Positions 63,284 through 64,000 of a DNA stretch of 64,000 bases are shown here, in pieces. The stretch is taken from the NCBI GenBank assembly GCA_018350325.1, contig JAEVLN010000023.1, forward strand, positions 1,117,001 through 1,181,000, in the 5' to 3' direction. This stretch comes from Globodera rostochiensis (lineage: Eukaryota > Nematoda > Chromadorea > Rhabditida > Heteroderidae). The notes beneath the pieces are model-generated. The model searched no databases and was not told the DNA's origin. It saw nothing but the letters and a program-made list of their open reading frames with translations. A program made the position numbers and the translations under genes. Numbering within the stretch: the first letter of the stretch is position 1; each line of letters starts with the position of its first letter.

Positions 63284-64000
63284 ATGTTCATTCCGACCAA
63301 TTCAACCCATGGAGGGCACATAACAGCTAATCAGGGTAGGGAAACCCGATTTATTTTAATTAAAATCCTTTTAATTTCCAATGTTAGCAGAAAATTTGGG
63401 GCAAACTTTCACTAATTTGGACCAATCTGAAGAAGTGCGTCTTTTGCGTGCCAGAATTGCTCAATTGGAAGGCCAACAAACGATGAATTACGGCAAAACG
63501 TTTGAGCAAATTGAACTCGAGCTCGAAAATGTGAATTTATTTTCTAAAATCATTTCATCTTTTTTCTTGCCATTTGTTCAGAAGGCACTCCGCGCCGAGT
63601 TGGCACATCAGAAACTGCTTAATGCTCACATGGCTCTGCAGACAAAGATGGAGGAGTATCAGAAGCAACAGCAACAGAACATCGACTCGTTGACAGAAAA
63701 ACTTAAAGGTAAATTGTGAATTTTGAAAAATCCTTTGATCTCAATGATTAGTTTATTTCACCGTTTCAGTTTCCATCAATGATCTTTCGTTAAAGCATCA
63801 AGAACACGAGGAACAACGGAAAATGGATGCTTGGAAGCAGCAAAAGCACCAAATGGAAACCAATGACAAAATTGACTCGTTAAATGACGACCAGGAGCGA
63901 TGCGGTAGGGAAAAGCTTGTTGAAAATGATTTTTGGTCTAGCGTATCAAATTTTTTTCTTTTTTTAGCTAATAATATCCGCGAAATGAAACAGAAGCAAA
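63284..64000 (+). CDS. Coiled-coil/SPRY protein paralog, 3' part outside the window
   Basis: Exons 63284-63335, 63388-63530, 63582-63708, 63770-63904 and 63968 onward join in phase. Start MFIPTNSTHGGHITANQ is equivalent to the first exon of the gene at 59534-61155, with the same phase-1 junction after CAG-G. The coiled coil follows (EEVRLLRARIAQLEGQQTMN; KALRAELAHQKLLNAHMALQ; KMEEYQKQQQQNIDSL; KMDAWKQQKHQMETNDKID). No stop is seen before the edge. The SPRY exons should lie beyond 64000. It is transcribed away from the paralog, so the two may share a promoter region. Confidence 0.75.

Overview
This window looks like nuclear DNA of a plant-parasitic cyst nematode (Globodera-like). The support is family knowledge rather than a database match: several SPRY-domain genes of the RBP/SPRYSEC type with four short-intron SPRY exons, MATH and BTB-BACK genes, and the cyst-nematode family of F-box-like proteins. 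The DNA is AT-rich, its introns are mostly 40-100 bp, and it is densely packed with transposons. There is one 10-N assembly gap.

Layout. 1-4.6 kb: two long inverted repeats in interleaved order (A B A' B'), a hAT transposon with a decayed transposase, and a small spliced cargo gene. 6.9-10.1 kb: a BTB-BACK gene followed by a broken SPRY gene. A second, inverted copy of this pair lies at 28.5-32.4 kb, with its SPRY domain intact. 10.2-18.8 kb: F-box pseudogene, apyrase fragment, tRNA-like pieces and nested MITEs. About 18.9-27.7 kb: a tandem duplication of roughly 4.9 kb carrying SPRY plus MATH; the first unit is dead and the second is readable. 33-44 kb: F-box gene, MITEs, SPRY debris and unknown exons. 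44.3-47.9 kb: a secreted protein gene of unknown function with about 15 exons. 48.5-49.2 kb: mariner remnant. 49.7-57.4 kb: a compact, virus-like block of nine minus-strand genes around an apparently intact, spliced protein-primed DNA polymerase B. 57.5-58.8 kb: a proline-rich gene built by exon-intron duplication. 59.5-64 kb: two divergently oriented coiled-coil/SPRY genes, one complete and one running off the window.

Two things stand out. First, many non-autonomous elements are bounded by TAGGG/TAGAG/CAGGG ends and 8-bp target duplications (the hAT signature). Each is packed with its own short 'word' repeated in both orientations, and the word differs between families. Several otherwise unrelated families share one GC-rich palindromic core. 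Second, the polymerase block has TATAAAAG boxes at three gene starts. In five genes the stop codon overlaps the AATAAA poly(A) signal, and in two more the signal lies within 10 bases of the stop. These are viral economy features, yet the polymerase and one neighbour carry GT-AG introns.

The host genes are mostly adaptor-type domains (SPRY, MATH, BTB-BACK, F-box-like) used in ubiquitin ligase or substrate-recognition roles. Their repeated duplication and decay fits a birth-and-death locus, possibly effector-related; that role is inference. Coordinates of spliced genes come from reading frames and splice signals by eye, without transcript support.
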